A stretch of DNA of 64,000 nucleotides from Chloroflexota bacterium (lineage in GTDB: Bacteria; Chloroflexota; JAJPGV01). The stretch is from assembly GCA_021325635.1 (NCBI GenBank), contig JAJPGV010000035.1, positions 124,001 through 188,000 of the forward strand. Reading direction: 5' to 3'. The notes under the pieces are model-generated. The model saw only the letters and a program-made list of their open reading frames with translations, made no database searches and was not told the origin of the DNA. Both the position numbers and the translations under genes were made by a program. Shown piece after piece: positions 25,758 through 36,399 of the stretch. Positions within the stretch are counted from its first letter, which is position 1. Every line of letters starts with the position of its first letter.

Positions 25758-26540
25758 GTGAACCGCGCCTTCGCCCTGGCGAACCAGAAGGGCGGCGTAG
25801 GGAAGACCACCACGGCGATCAGCTTGGGGGCCTTCCTCGCGGCGAAGGGCTCGCGGGTGCTGCTCGTGGATCTGGATCCCCAGGCCAACGCCACCAGCGG
25901 TTTGGGCTTCGACAAATGGCACACCCGCCACTCCACCTACGATCTCTTGATTGGCCGTTGTGGCGCCGCGGAGGCGGTCCTGCCGACGAACCGGCGCGGG
26001 CTGGAGATCCTGCCCGCGTCGCCCGATCTGGCCGCCGCTGAAGTGGAGCTGGCTTCGGCCGAAGACCGCGAGTGGCGTTTGCGCGACGGGCTGCAAGCCA
26101 TGTCCGATTCCTATGACTTCGCCCTGATCGACTGTCCGCCGTCGCTGGGGCTGTTGACCCTCAACGCGCTGGCCGCCGCCAGCGACGTCATCATCCCGGT
26201 GCAGTGTGAGTACCTGGCGCTCGAAGGCCTATCCCTGCTGCTCGACACGGTCAATCGGGTGCGCCAGGGAGTCAATGCCGATCTGCGGGTGTTCGGCATC
26301 GTGATGACGATGTTCGATCCTCGAACGAACCTGTCCGAGCAGGTGGTGCAGGAGGTGCGCCAGCATTATCCCAAGACCATCTTCGACACCATCATCCCGC
26401 GCAACATTCGCCTCAGCGAGGCTCCCAGCTATGGCAAGTCCATCCTGGATTACGATGCCTCTTCCAGGGGCGCGGCATCGTATCAAGCCCTGGCCGAAGA
26501 GGCGTTGCGGCGCTCCACACTGCTGGCCGGCGCCGCCTGA
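25758..26540 (+). CDS. parA: chromosome-partitioning ATPase ParA (Soj)
   Basis: FALANQKGGVGKTTTAISLGAFLAAKGSRVLLVDLDPQANATSGLG; deviant Walker A. GTG start. Confidence 0.95.
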   Translation: MNRAFALANQKGGVGKTTTAISLGAFLAAKGSRVLLVDLDPQANATSGLGFDKWHTRHSTYDLLIGRCGAAEAVLPTNRRGLEILPASPDLAAAEVELASAEDREWRLRDGLQAMSDSYDFALIDCPPSLGLLTLNALAAASDVIIPVQCEYLALEGLSLLLDTVNRVRQGVNADLRVFGIVMTMFDPRTNLSEQVVQEVRQHYPKTIFDTIIPRNIRLSEAPSYGKSILDYDASSRGAASYQALAEEALRRSTLLAGAA

Positions 26541-27412
26541 TGTCCGCCTTCCGCGGCGGATTGGGACGCGGGCTGAGCGCCCTGATTCCGGAGACCAAGA
26601 GCAGTCCAGGCCAGACGGCTGCCAGCCTGCTCCACGTGGCTCCCGGCCAGATCCGACCGAACCCACGTCAGCCTCGGCAGTATTTCGATCCCACCGCGCT
26701 GCGTGAGCTGGCAGATTCGATCACCGAGCACGGCGTGCTCGAGCCGCTGCTGGTGACCGAGCTTCCACTGTCCGACAGCGGCGTGCAGGAGTATCAGCTC
26801 ATCGCCGGCGAGCGTCGCTGGCAGGCGGCGAAGCTGGCGCAGATGCCCCGAGTGCCGGTGATCGTGAAGGAGGCTACGCCTCAGCAGATCCTCCAGCTGG
26901 CGCTGATCGAGAACGTGCAGCGGGCCGACCTGAACCCGCTCGAGGAGGCCGGCGCCTACCAGCAGCTGCACCATGAATTTGGCCTCACGCACGAGGAGAT
27001 CGCCAAGCACGTGGGGAAGAGCCGCGTAACGGTGACCAACTCGCTGCGGCTGCTGTCGCTCACCGGAGCGGCGCGCCATGCCCTTGTCGATGGACAGATC
27101 AGCGAGGGCCACGGGCGGGTGCTGCTGAGCCTGCCGACCGAAGCGGCCCAGCTCCAGCTCCTGCGCAAGGTGCTCGAACGGCATCTCAGCGTGCGTCAGA
27201 CGGAAGATCTCGCACGGCGGATGCTGGCCGCCGGCACGGCGGCCGCTTCCGCCGCGAGGTCGGACGATCTCTCCGGCCATCTGGCCCACGAGCTGCAGGC
27301 GATGCTCGGGACCAAGGTGTCGCTCAACCGCGGAGCCCGCGGCGGCAGGCTGACCATCTACTTCTACTCCGACGAAGAGCTGGACGGCCTGGTTCGGCGG
27401 CTGCAGCGCTAG
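26540..27412 (+). CDS. parB: ParB/RepB/Spo0J family partition protein
   Basis: RGLGRGLSALIPE-like N-terminus, IRPNPRQPRQYFD, IAGERRWQAAKLA, ALIENVQRADLNPLEEA, HTH. Overlaps parA stop (TGATG). Confidence 0.95.
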   Translation: MSAFRGGLGRGLSALIPETKSSPGQTAASLLHVAPGQIRPNPRQPRQYFDPTALRELADSITEHGVLEPLLVTELPLSDSGVQEYQLIAGERRWQAAKLAQMPRVPVIVKEATPQQILQLALIENVQRADLNPLEEAGAYQQLHHEFGLTHEEIAKHVGKSRVTVTNSLRLLSLTGAARHALVDGQISEGHGRVLLSLPTEAAQLQLLRKVLERHLSVRQTEDLARRMLAAGTAAASAARSDDLSGHLAHELQAMLGTKVSLNRGARGGRLTIYFYSDEELDGLVRRLQR

Positions 27413-27501
27413 AACAGGGCTGCCGGAAACGTGCGGCCGGCGCCGGCCGCGTCACGGTCAGGGGGTGCTATCGTACGTGCAAGCTGTCGCAGAGTGGCTG
27501 A

Positions 27502-27993
27502 GTGAGTAAGCGCATCCATCCCACGCCGGATGCGTCCTCGCATGATCGAGTGAGCTCCGAATCGCTCCGTGAAGAAGGGCGACGGATGACGCTGCAGCGG
27601 CGCATCATCCTGGACGTGCTGGAGGCCGAGCGCGGCCACCTCGCCGCCGATAACATCTACCAGCGGGTGATCGACCGTTTTCCACAGATCAGCCGCGCCA
27701 CGGTCTATCGCACGCTGGACACCATGGAGCAGCTGGGCCTGGTGAGTCACACTCATGCCGGTCCAGCAGGTGCCCTGTACCACCTCAGCGACAAGCCGCC
27801 GCACCTGCACCTGCTGTGCAGTGGCTGCGGCAAAGTCGAGGAAGCCAGCGGCATCGTCGCGGCCGGGCGCCTGATCGCCGAGCTGAAGGACGCCCACGGC
27901 TTCCAAGCCGACCCCAGCCACTTCGTCATCGGCGGTTGGTGTCGCGCGTGCGCCGCCTCTGGCCACGGCGGCCTTTCCGACCACAGCCACTGA
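27502..27993 (+). CDS. Fur family transcriptional regulator
   Basis: MTLQRRIILDVLEAERGHLAADNIYQRVIDRFPQISRATVYRTLDTMEQLGLV; HLHLLCSGCGKVEE and C-terminal CRAC metal site. Confidence 0.92.
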   Translation: MSKRIHPTPDASSHDRVSSESLREEGRRMTLQRRIILDVLEAERGHLAADNIYQRVIDRFPQISRATVYRTLDTMEQLGLVSHTHAGPAGALYHLSDKPPHLHLLCSGCGKVEEASGIVAAGRLIAELKDAHGFQADPSHFVIGGWCRACAASGHGGLSDHSH

Positions 27994-28073
27994 TCGCCCG
28001 ATCCGGCGCCGGACGCCGTCCTCCCACTGGAGGATCCAAGGCCGTCGCGTGTTAGGCTCCTCCGCGGCCCGCA

Positions 28074-29369
28074 TTGTCTGACAACAGCTCGAAATCCTCG
28101 TCTTTCGGGGCGCTTGCCCACCGTGACTTCCGGCTGCTCTGGGCCGGGCTCGCCATTTCGGCCGTCGGCACCTGGGTACAGGACGTGGCCGATGGCTGGC
28201 TGCTGCTGCAGCTCACAAACTCGCCGCTGCTGGTGGGCCTCAAGGGCGGCTTCACCGCGGTGCCGTTCATCGCCGCCTCGTTCTTCGGCGGCGCCCTGGC
28301 GGACCGTCTGGATCGGCGCCGGCTGCTGATGGTGACGCAGAGCTCGTATGTGGCAGCGGCGGTCACCGAGGGCCTCCTGGTGCTCACGGGGAACATCCAG
28401 GTGTGGCAGATCTACGCCTTCGGCTCGCTCAACTGGATCATCGCGGCCATCGACACCGCCGCCCGCCAGTCCATCATTCCCTCGCTCGTGCCGCGCCAGG
28501 ATCTGTCAAGCGCCATTGCGCTGACGTCTTCTCTGCGCCGCGGCTCCAGCATCCTCGGTCCGGTTATCGGTGGCTTGACCGTGGCTGGGCTGGGGATTGG
28601 CGCTGCCTATATGGTCAATGCCGCGAGCTTCGTACCGGTCGTGGCGGCGGCGATCGTCATGCGCGTGCGCCAGGGGGACTTGCGCACCCGTAAGGAGTCG
28701 TTCGGGCAGGCAATGGTCGGTGGCGTGCGCTACGCCGGCGGGCACCTCATCATTGGCGGCATCATCGTGCTCGAGGCGGGCCTGTCGTTCTTCCAGCCGA
28801 TCATCACCTTGATGCCGGTGTTCGCCCGCGACGTCCTGCACGTGGGACCTGAGAGCTACGGACTGATGCTGTCCATGATGGGCATCGGCGCCCTGCTGGC
28901 AGTCTTCTCCCTGGTGCTGCTTGGCTCGCGCGTCGTACGCGGAAGCTTCGCCCTGGGCGCCGCGTTCGTGTATCCCGCCGTGATGATCGTCTTTGCTCTG
29001 TGCCGCAGCTTCCCGATAGCCCTCGGCTGCCTACTGCTGTTGGGGTTCCTGGACATCGCGGGGGGCACGCTGCGCAACACCATCGTGCAAATGGAGGTCG
29101 AGGAGGGATACCGGGGTCGGGTCATGGGGCTGCTCTCCACGGCCAATCGTGGCGCCTCGACGCTGGGAGCGGTGCCCATCGGAGCGCTGGCGGTACCGCT
29201 TGGCGCCCCGCTGGCAATGGCCGTTGGCGGCCTGCTGTCGGTGACCATGGTGAGCACGGTCGGCTTGCGAATCCGCGAGATCGTCCGCTTCGGACGGCCA
29301 TCCACCGTCGTCCCCGCCACGGCTCCCGGCTTTGAGGTCGAACCGGCCGCGGCAACCGCGCAGTCCTAG
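28074..29369 (+). CDS. MFS transporter (enterobactin-exporter-like fold)
   Basis: HRDFRLLWAGLAISAVGTWVQDVADGWLLLQLTNSPLLVGLKGG; multi-TM. TTG start. Confidence 0.9.
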   Translation: MSDNSSKSSSFGALAHRDFRLLWAGLAISAVGTWVQDVADGWLLLQLTNSPLLVGLKGGFTAVPFIAASFFGGALADRLDRRRLLMVTQSSYVAAAVTEGLLVLTGNIQVWQIYAFGSLNWIIAAIDTAARQSIIPSLVPRQDLSSAIALTSSLRRGSSILGPVIGGLTVAGLGIGAAYMVNAASFVPVVAAAIVMRVRQGDLRTRKESFGQAMVGGVRYAGGHLIIGGIIVLEAGLSFFQPIITLMPVFARDVLHVGPESYGLMLSMMGIGALLAVFSLVLLGSRVVRGSFALGAAFVYPAVMIVFALCRSFPIALGCLLLLGFLDIAGGTLRNTIVQMEVEEGYRGRVMGLLSTANRGASTLGAVPIGALAVPLGAPLAMAVGGLLSVTMVSTVGLRIREIVRFGRPSTVVPATAPGFEVEPAAATAQS

Positions 29370-29444
29370 CCGGCCAGCGAGCGGCCGGCGGCGGATTGCG
29401 GACTTCCTCTTCCTATACTGTCCCTACATCCTCGCAGTAGGACG

Positions 29445-30911
29445 GTGTCCATGGCCAAACAACCTCAGCTTCAGGACTACTCTGCCGCGGCCGCCCGGGC
29501 CCTTTTTCGGACCCGTTATGGCATTGACGAGCGAGCGCTGAGCGAGCTGCTCGACGTGGCGCTCAGCCGGGGCGGCGACTACGCGGACCTGTACTTCGAG
29601 CATCGCCAGACCAGCAGCATCTCCTTTGAAGAATCCAAGGTCAAGACCGCCAGCGGCGGCATTACGCAGGGCCTGGGCGTGCGCGTGCTGGCTGGCGACA
29701 GCACAGGCTATGCGTACACCGAAAACCTGAGCATGGAGAGCATGCGCCAGGCGGCGGCCACGGCGGCGAAGATTTGCGACCGGCGCGACCGCGTTGGCCC
29801 GGTGAACGTGGCCGAGGCGGCCACGCCCGACCGCTATCACATCGACAAGCCGTCGATCGAGATTCCCAGCGCGGAAAAGCTCAGCATCATTCACCGCGCG
29901 GACGAAGCCGCGCGGGCCTACGACCCCTCGATTACGCGGGTGAACGTGAGCTTCGTGGAGGAAGTCAAGCACGTGCTGGTGGCGACCAGCGACGGTCGCC
30001 TGAGCGCCGACTTCCAGCCGATGCTGCGCTTCAACGTGCAGTGTCTGTCCGAAGTCGGCAGCAGCCGCCAGACGGCGGTTGATGGTGGTGGTGGCAGGCT
30101 GGGCATGGAGTACTTCGTCGAACACCCGCCCGAGGCCGTAGCCCGCGAGGCTGCCCGACAGGCGGTGACGCTGCAGAAGGGTGTCGAGGCTCCCGCCGGC
30201 TACATTCCGGTGGTGCTGGGGGCCGGTGAATCGGGCATCCTGCTGCACGAAGCAGTGGGCCACGGTCTCGAGGCCGATTTCAACCGTAAGAAGACCTCGA
30301 ACTACTCCGACCGCATTGGGCAGCCCGTAGCCTCGGAGCTGTGCACGGTGATCGACGATGGCACCATCGATCACAGCCGCGGCACGATCAACGTCGACGA
30401 TGAGGGCAACGTGGCCAAGAAGAATGTGCTCATCGCCGATGGTGTGCTGCAGGGTTATCTGCAGGATCGCATCAGCGCCCGGCACTTCGGCGTGGCGCCT
30501 TCGGGCAACGGCCGGCGGGAAAGCTTTCGCAACTACCCCATGCCGCGCATGACCAACACCTACATGCTGCCGGGTGAGTCCACGCCGGATGACATTGTTC
30601 GATCGGTAAAGAAGGGGCTGTACGCCAAGGCCTTCAGCGGCGGGCAGGTGAACATCAGCAACGGGGACTTCGTGTTCTCGGTCACCGAGGGGTACTTGAT
30701 CGAAGATGGGCAGGTGACCCACCCGGTCAAGAACGTCAACATCATCGGCAACGGCCCGGACACCCTGTCGAAGGTGACCATGGTGGCCAACGACTTCAAG
30801 CTCAGTGACGGCCGCTGGACCTGCGGCAAGGACGGGCAGAGTGTGCCGGTGGGCGTGGGCATGCCCACCGTGCTGGTGTCCGGCATCACCGTTGGCGGGA
30901 CGAAGCAATGA
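29445..30911 (+). CDS. tldD: TldD family metalloprotease subunit
   Basis: HEAVGHGLEADFNRKKTSNY (HExxxH), GRGxxF-like architecture of TldD; followed by the TldE partner. Confidence 0.93.
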   Translation: MSMAKQPQLQDYSAAAARALFRTRYGIDERALSELLDVALSRGGDYADLYFEHRQTSSISFEESKVKTASGGITQGLGVRVLAGDSTGYAYTENLSMESMRQAAATAAKICDRRDRVGPVNVAEAATPDRYHIDKPSIEIPSAEKLSIIHRADEAARAYDPSITRVNVSFVEEVKHVLVATSDGRLSADFQPMLRFNVQCLSEVGSSRQTAVDGGGGRLGMEYFVEHPPEAVAREAARQAVTLQKGVEAPAGYIPVVLGAGESGILLHEAVGHGLEADFNRKKTSNYSDRIGQPVASELCTVIDDGTIDHSRGTINVDDEGNVAKKNVLIADGVLQGYLQDRISARHFGVAPSGNGRRESFRNYPMPRMTNTYMLPGESTPDDIVRSVKKGLYAKAFSGGQVNISNGDFVFSVTEGYLIEDGQVTHPVKNVNIIGNGPDTLSKVTMVANDFKLSDGRWTCGKDGQSVPVGVGMPTVLVSGITVGGTKQ

Positions 30912-31004
30912 TCGAAATGGAAGAGGTCGCGCGGCGACAAGTCGTCAGCTGCTGCTTGTCGGCTGTTAGCAGCTGGACCAGCGTATCCGGCGTCTGGGGG
31001 CTCA

Positions 31005-32399
31005 ATGATGGCCGGCGGTAGCGCTTTGGGATCCGCGCTCGGAGCGCAGGACGCCGAGCTGCTGACGGTGGCCGAAGACGTCTGCCGCCGGGCGCGGAAG
31101 GCCGGCGCCGACGACGCCGACGTCCTGATTGGCGCCGGGACCGAATTCTCCGTCACGGTGCGCAAGCAGGAAGTCGAGAACATCGTCGAGGCGTCCTCGC
31201 GAGCGCTGGGGCTGCGCGTCATCAAGGATGGCCGAGTGGCCGTCAGCTACTCATCGGACTTCACGCCGGACGCCCTGGCCCGGTTCGTCGAGGAGGCGGT
31301 CGAGCGGGCCGAGATCAGCGACGTGGACGAAGCGGCAGGGCTGCCCGACGAGGGGTACGGCCAGGTTGACCCGGCTTCCCTGGACCTGTTCGACCCGGAC
31401 ATCGAGGACATGGACGGCGATCGCGCCATCGACCTTGCCCGTCGCTGCGAGCAGGCCGCCTTCGACCACGATCCGCGCATCACCAACTCCGGCGGCGCGA
31501 GCTATGGCTACAACACTGGCTCTCGGGTGCTGGTCAACACTCGCGGCTTCGCTGGGGCCTCACGCGGCAGCGGCTGTTCCATCTCGGTTGAGGTCATGGC
31601 CGACGACGCCGAGGGCAAGAAGCGCAATGACTACTGGTACACGGCGGATCGGTTCTTCCGCAATCTGGAGTCGCCCGAGGAGGTGGGCCGAAAAGCCGCC
31701 GAGCGGGCTGTGCGCAAGATAGGCGCCGGCAAGGTGCCGACCCGAGAAGTGCCGGTGGTCTGGGATCCGATGGTGTCCCGCACGCTGGTGGGCCTGCTGG
31801 CGCGGGCGGCCAGCGGCGAGCTGCTGTACCGCCGCTCGACCTTCCTGCTCGACCTGGAAGGCCAGCCCATTGCCTCTCGCTTGCTGAACATCGTCGACGA
31901 TCCGCTCATGCCGGGCAAGCTGGGCAGCCGCTCATTCGACGGCGAAGGCCTCATCTCGGTACGGAATGAGCTGTTCCGCGAAGGCACCTTCGTGCGGTTT
32001 CTGCTGGATACCTACACCGCTCGCAAGACAGATCGCCGCAGCACCCACAGCGCTGTTCGGGGGGTGGGTGGCACGCCGTCGGTTGGCACGAGCAACCTGA
32101 TCATGCTGCCGGGGCCGTCCACGCCCGAGGAGATCATCGCCTCGGTGGACGACGGCCTGTACCTCACCGAGCTGCTTGGCTTCGGCGACAACATCACCAC
32201 CGGCGACTTCTCGCGCGGCGCCGGCGGCCTATGGATCGAGCACGGCAAGCTCACCTACCCCGTGACGGAGATCAACGTTTCCGGCAACCTGAAGGACATG
32301 ATGCGGGACCTGGAGATGGTCGGGAATGACCTGGACTTTCGATCGGCGACCGTGGCTCCAACCTTGAAGATGGCCAAGCTGATGATCAGCGGGCTGTAG
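31005..32399 (+). CDS. TldE/PmbA family protein
   Basis: PmbA/TldE-like: RKQEVENIVEASSRALGLRVIKDGRVAVSYSSD; LIMLPGPSTPEEIIASVDDGLYLTELLG; GDFSRGAGGLWIEHGKLTYPV. Confidence 0.9.
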   Translation: MMAGGSALGSALGAQDAELLTVAEDVCRRARKAGADDADVLIGAGTEFSVTVRKQEVENIVEASSRALGLRVIKDGRVAVSYSSDFTPDALARFVEEAVERAEISDVDEAAGLPDEGYGQVDPASLDLFDPDIEDMDGDRAIDLARRCEQAAFDHDPRITNSGGASYGYNTGSRVLVNTRGFAGASRGSGCSISVEVMADDAEGKKRNDYWYTADRFFRNLESPEEVGRKAAERAVRKIGAGKVPTREVPVVWDPMVSRTLVGLLARAASGELLYRRSTFLLDLEGQPIASRLLNIVDDPLMPGKLGSRSFDGEGLISVRNELFREGTFVRFLLDTYTARKTDRRSTHSAVRGVGGTPSVGTSNLIMLPGPSTPEEIIASVDDGLYLTELLGFGDNITTGDFSRGAGGLWIEHGKLTYPVTEINVSGNLKDMMRDLEMVGNDLDFRSATVAPTLKMAKLMISGL

Positions 32400-32426
32400 G
32401 GAGCCAGCCAGCGCAGCAGGCGGCGT

Positions 32427-33227
32427 TCAGCTCAGCCTAACTGAGCGGACCTGGGGAAGCTCGGCGCCGAACATACGCTCGGCGATGCACTCGAACTGCT
32501 CGGTAGGGCTGGTCGAATACAGCTCGTGCTCGGTGCAGTCGCGGTCGTTCTCCAGCCGGTTGACCTCGACGATCAGGCGCGTGGCGGCCGCGGTAGTGGT
32601 TGCCGAATCCACCACCGTGATTTCCGGCCCGACGATCTCTTCGACGGGCTGGCGCAGCAGAGGGTAATGGGTGCAGCCCAGGATCAGCGTATCCACGCCC
32701 TGCCCGATGAGCGGCGCCAGGTAGCTTCGCAGGATGGCTTTGGTGGCCGACGAATGCGCCTGGCCGGCCTCTACCAGATCGACCAGCTTGGGACAGGCTC
32801 GTTCCCACACCTGCGCGGCGGGGTTGATGTCCTTGACGTTGCTGAAGTAGCTGTGGCTGCGCACGGTCGCGGCTGTGGCGATCACGCCTATTCGCCGGTT
32901 GCGGCTGGCCAGTGCGCCAGCCTCGGCCCCCGGCCGGATAACGCCGACCACGGGCACGGGGAATGCCTTACGCATGTCGTTGAGCGCTGCGGCGGTGGCA
33001 GTGTTGCAGGCGACGACCACCATCTTGACTCCTCGCTCCAGCAGGAAACGCATGATCTCGAAGGAGAACTGCTTCACTTCGCGCAGCGGCCGTGGGCCAT
33101 ACGGCAGGCGTGCCGTGTCCCCCAGGTAGATGGTGCTTTCACGCGGCAGCTGACGGTGGATCTCCCGCAGCACCGTCAGCCCGCCGACCCCAGAGTCGAA
33201 GACGCCGATCGGGCGGTGGTCAGCCAT
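32427..33227 (-). CDS. murI: glutamate racemase
   Basis: IGVFDSGVGGLTVLREI, VVACNTATAAAL, LILGCTHYPLL; both catalytic Cys present. Confidence 0.96.
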   Translation of the reverse strand: MADHRPIGVFDSGVGGLTVLREIHRQLPRESTIYLGDTARLPYGPRPLREVKQFSFEIMRFLLERGVKMVVVACNTATAAALNDMRKAFPVPVVGVIRPGAEAGALASRNRRIGVIATAATVRSHSYFSNVKDINPAAQVWERACPKLVDLVEAGQAHSSATKAILRSYLAPLIGQGVDTLILGCTHYPLLRQPVEEIVGPEITVVDSATTTAAATRLIVEVNRLENDRDCTEHELYSTSPTEQFECIAERMFGAELPQVRSVRLS

Positions 33228-33275
33228 ACCGTTGTGCCATAACGACCGGCTTCCCGGTCCGTTCCGGCATGGCGC

Positions 33276-33758
33276 TCAATGCTGGCCCGTCTCGCCCTTC
33301 AGCAGCGAGATGGCATGCGGCAGGACGGGCACGATGACCTCCAGGCACTCGCGGCAGGCCTTGGGGCTGCCCGGTAGGTTGACGATGAGCGTCTTGCCAC
33401 GCATGCCTGCCGTGGCGCGGGACAGCATGGACGTTGGCACCCGCGCCAGTGTGGCCGCGCGCATGGCCTCTCCCAGGCCCGGAGCCTCACGCTCCAGCAC
33501 TATGCGCGTCGCCTCGGGAGTGACGTCGCGCGGGGCGAAGCCGGTTCCACCGGTCGTGAGCACCAGGTCCACCCTGTAGCCGTCGCACCACTCCTTGAGC
33601 TTGCCGGCGATCTTGTCTTTCTCGTCGGGCACGACGGCGCGGTACAGGATCTCGCATTCCATGTCGCGGATCGACTCTTCGATCGCGGTCTTGGACAGAT
33701 CCTCGCGGTGCCCGCTGGACACGCCGTCGCTCACCGTGAGGATGGCCACGGTCATCAT
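33276..33758 (-). CDS. MogA/MoaB family molybdenum cofactor biosynthesis protein
   Basis: [58 protein letters not shown]. Confidence 0.93.
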   Translation of the reverse strand: MMTVAILTVSDGVSSGHREDLSKTAIEESIRDMECEILYRAVVPDEKDKIAGKLKEWCDGYRVDLVLTTGGTGFAPRDVTPEATRIVLEREAPGLGEAMRAATLARVPTSMLSRATAGMRGKTLIVNLPGSPKACRECLEVIVPVLPHAISLLKGETGQH

Positions 33759-34279
33759 GCCCGGCCGGCTCCCAGATCGGACTTGCCGCCGGTCTTGCTC
33801 AGCAGCCGGATTTGGCCGATTTCCATGGTCTGGTCGACGGCTTTGACCATGTCGTAGATCGTCAGCGCCGCGACCGAGACGGCGGTCAGGGCCTCCATCT
33901 CCACGCCGGTCTTGCCGCGGGTCCGAGCCGTGCCCCGAATGGCGACGCTGCTGCGCTCGAAGTCGAGCTCGAAGTCGACCGCTACGCCGGTGATGAGCAG
34001 CTGGTGGCACATGGGGATCAGCTCCCACGTTCGCTTGGCGGCCATGATTCCGGCAATTTGGGCGGTGGCCAGCACGTTCCCCTTCTTGAGCTCGGCCACG
34101 CCCGAGGGCGCCATGCCGCTTTCCTGAAGCTGAGTGGATGGCTCGGCGATGAGCCGCAAGGTCGTCGGCAGCATGCTGATCGAGCCCAGCGCTACGGCTT
34201 CCCGCAAGGTGTCGTCCTTGGCCGACACGTCGACCATGCGCGCTCTTCCGCGCTCGTCAATGTGCGATAGCGGACCCAT
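33755..34279 (-). CDS. moaC: cyclic pyranopterin monophosphate synthase MoaC
   Basis: [88 protein letters not shown]. Confidence 0.97.
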   Translation of the reverse strand: MGPLSHIDERGRARMVDVSAKDDTLREAVALGSISMLPTTLRLIAEPSTQLQESGMAPSGVAELKKGNVLATAQIAGIMAAKRTWELIPMCHQLLITGVAVDFELDFERSSVAIRGTARTRGKTGVEMEALTAVSVAALTIYDMVKAVDQTMEIGQIRLLSKTGGKSDLGAGRA

Positions 34280-34354
34280 GCGTATAGGGTACCGGGCGCG
34301 CGGGCTGAGCCAGCCCGATTGGGTACCGCAGCTTGGCTGGCCTAAGATCCCGAG

Positions 34355-34801
34355 ATGGGCATCGATGTGGACCGCCGGCTGTCCCGGCAGGATGCGCAGC
34401 CGGCGCCCGGCAGGTCACGCCGGGCGGGCGTGCTGGCGCGCGGCACGGTTGTCGTGCTGGGCCTTGGGACGATAGCGAGCGTTGGGCTGCTGCTGGCCTG
34501 GGACGTGGCGCCGGCGCTCTTTCCGGGGAATGCCCACCTGCTGCTCGGAGCAGCGCCGCTGGCCCTGGTCGCCGTGGCCTACCTTGCCTATCAGGCGGTG
34601 ATATGGCCAGGTGCGCTGCAAGTGGCGAAGGCGGCCATGCTGGCGCTGGCGTTCCTCTTTTGGGCGGTGAACCAGGTGCTGGGTGATGGGCCGCGAGCCG
34701 TGCTGTTCAACGACCTGGCCATTGCGCTGTTTGTGTTCGACGTGGTGTTGACCATGGCCGGCTGGCCGCCTGGTACGAACAGGCCGGACGACAACCTGTA
34801 G
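34355..34801 (+). CDS. hypothetical integral membrane protein
   Basis: Multiple hydrophobic segments with no family I recognise. Confidence 0.65.
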   Translation: MGIDVDRRLSRQDAQPAPGRSRRAGVLARGTVVVLGLGTIASVGLLLAWDVAPALFPGNAHLLLGAAPLALVAVAYLAYQAVIWPGALQVAKAAMLALAFLFWAVNQVLGDGPRAVLFNDLAIALFVFDVVLTMAGWPPGTNRPDDNL

Positions 34802-34807
34802 AGCCGC

Positions 34808-35353
34808 CTAGGGGAGGACGTAGACGCGCATCTGGAAGAGGCGTGACTGATTGTCGGGACGGCAGGGAGTGGCCGGAGTCACATTGGCACAGCCGAACGG
34901 AACGTTGGCCGTGACGAGCGTCGTGCCGGGTGCGATGGCCTGGTACACGCCATTGTCGGCAGGTGAGATGGGCAGCAGCACGCGGGCATCGTCGACGCCG
35001 CTGAGCCAATCGCCCTTCGGGCCGGAGGTGAGCTGCAGCTGGATGGCTTGCCCAACATGGAGCGTGAGCTCCTTGCGCTCGAAGGTGAAGTCGACGACGT
35101 AGGCGATCGGGCCAGGCGTAACCGTAGCGGTGGGCTTGGCAGTAGCTGTCGGATCAGGCGGCGCCGCGGAGGCCTGAGGCGTAGGTGCCGGTGTCGCGGT
35201 GGATGAAGCCGCGAAGACCTGAAGGGCGGAAGAGGAGGAGGGCAGGCTTCCGGCTGCAGGGCTGCCGCAGGCAGCGAACGTGAGCGCCGCCAGGAAGGCC
35301 AGCGCCGTTGGCCGAGCCGCGTGAGCAATGGCGCCGAGCCGGCTGATGCTCAT
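34808..35353 (-). CDS. hypothetical lipoprotein
   Basis: Lipobox-like LAALTFAACGSPAAG, Pro/Thr/Ala-rich linker, beta-rich C-terminus. Confidence 0.7.
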   Translation of the reverse strand: MSISRLGAIAHAARPTALAFLAALTFAACGSPAAGSLPSSSSALQVFAASSTATPAPTPQASAAPPDPTATAKPTATVTPGPIAYVVDFTFERKELTLHVGQAIQLQLTSGPKGDWLSGVDDARVLLPISPADNGVYQAIAPGTTLVTANVPFGCANVTPATPCRPDNQSRLFQMRVYVLP

Positions 35354-35410
35354 CGCCTTGATCTTCGACCGGGAGGGGCGCGACTGGAGGCTGCCGCCCT
35401 AGAATGGGGT

Positions 35411-35887
35411 GTGGCCGAGCATTTGTGGGCTCCCTGGCGGCTCCTTTATATCAAGGGAGAGAAGGAGGCCGGCTGCATCTTCTGCAACAGGCTGGCTCGA
35501 TCGAATGACGAGGAGGATTTGATCCTCTATCGCGGCCAGCTCTCGTTCGTGATCCTGAATGCCTTCCCCTACACGAGCGGCCACCTGATGATCGTCCCTT
35601 TCGAGCACACAGCTGAGGTCGAGACGCTATCGGACGAGACGCTGGCCGAGATGAACGGCTTGCTGAAGCGCAGCATTCGTGCCCTCAAGGCGGCGCTTGG
35701 CCCGCAAGGCTTCAACGTCGGTTGGAACGTCGGGCGTTGCGCCGGCGCAGGTGTGGACGATCACGTGCACGAGCACCTGGTGCCCCGCTGGAACGGCGAC
35801 ACGAACTTCATGCCGGTGCTGGCTGACACACACGTGATGCCGCAGGTGCTGGCCGAGACCTGGAAGGCTTTGAAGGACCACTTCTAG
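35411..35887 (+). CDS. HIT family protein
   Basis: WAPWRLLYIKGEKEAGCIFCNRL, NAFPYTSGHLMIVPFEHTAEVE, DDHVHEHLVPRWNGDTNFMPV; GTG start. Confidence 0.93.
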   Translation: MAEHLWAPWRLLYIKGEKEAGCIFCNRLARSNDEEDLILYRGQLSFVILNAFPYTSGHLMIVPFEHTAEVETLSDETLAEMNGLLKRSIRALKAALGPQGFNVGWNVGRCAGAGVDDHVHEHLVPRWNGDTNFMPVLADTHVMPQVLAETWKALKDHF

Positions 35888-35911
35888 GCCCCTGCGCCAG
35901 GCGACGCGAGC

Positions 35912-36295
35912 TTAGTCCAGGGCCGGCGCGCCGATGAACGAGAGCACCGCCCGGATGAACAGCTCGGGGTCTTCTTTGGGAATCCAGGCGTCGGCGCGGA
36001 TGGTCTGGGCCAGAAGAGTCTCCTCCGCGTCGGCCGTCAATACCACGATCCGAGCGTGCGTATCTGCCCGGCAGCGATAACGCGCGGCAAACTCCGCTCC
36101 GCCCATGACGGGCATGTTCAGATCCAGGACCACCAGGTCGGGGTGGAAGTCATCCAGCCGCCGCAGCGCTTCGGCGCCGTTGGCTGCCGTTTCGACGGTG
36201 CATCCAAGACCACGACAAGTTCGGGCAAGAACCTCACGCAAAGCCGAGTGGTCCTCTACCACAAGCACGCGGCCAGACTCACCGCCGAAGTCCAT
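35912..36295 (-). CDS. single-domain response regulator
   Basis: RVLVVEDHSALREVLARTCRG, DLVVLDLNMPVMGG, IVVLTADAEE, WIPKEDP. Confidence 0.88.
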   Translation of the reverse strand: MDFGGESGRVLVVEDHSALREVLARTCRGLGCTVETAANGAEALRRLDDFHPDLVVLDLNMPVMGGAEFAARYRCRADTHARIVVLTADAEETLLAQTIRADAWIPKEDPELFIRAVLSFIGAPALD

Positions 36296-36399
36296 GCTGT
36301 CGTATCGTATGACAATTCAGTGGCGATATCAATACGGACGTGTTGAACTAAAGGACTTTCTTCCTAGCCGCCACACCCCTAGATGCAGGATGGCGCTAC

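Noticed and set aside
26631-26647. parS-like sequence tgctccacgtggctcc inside parB
   Set aside because: Only the CACGTG core and a few flanking bases match TGTTTCACGTGAAACA; not enough to call a parS site.
29424-30908. 494-aa minus-strand ORF opposite tldD
   Set aside because: Almost exactly mirrors tldD; no family features.
33276-34279. mogA-moaC pair plus XDH considered as one molybdoenzyme island
   Set aside because: They are about 20 kb apart with unrelated genes between; a functional link (Moco supply) is trivial and not evidence for a novel system.
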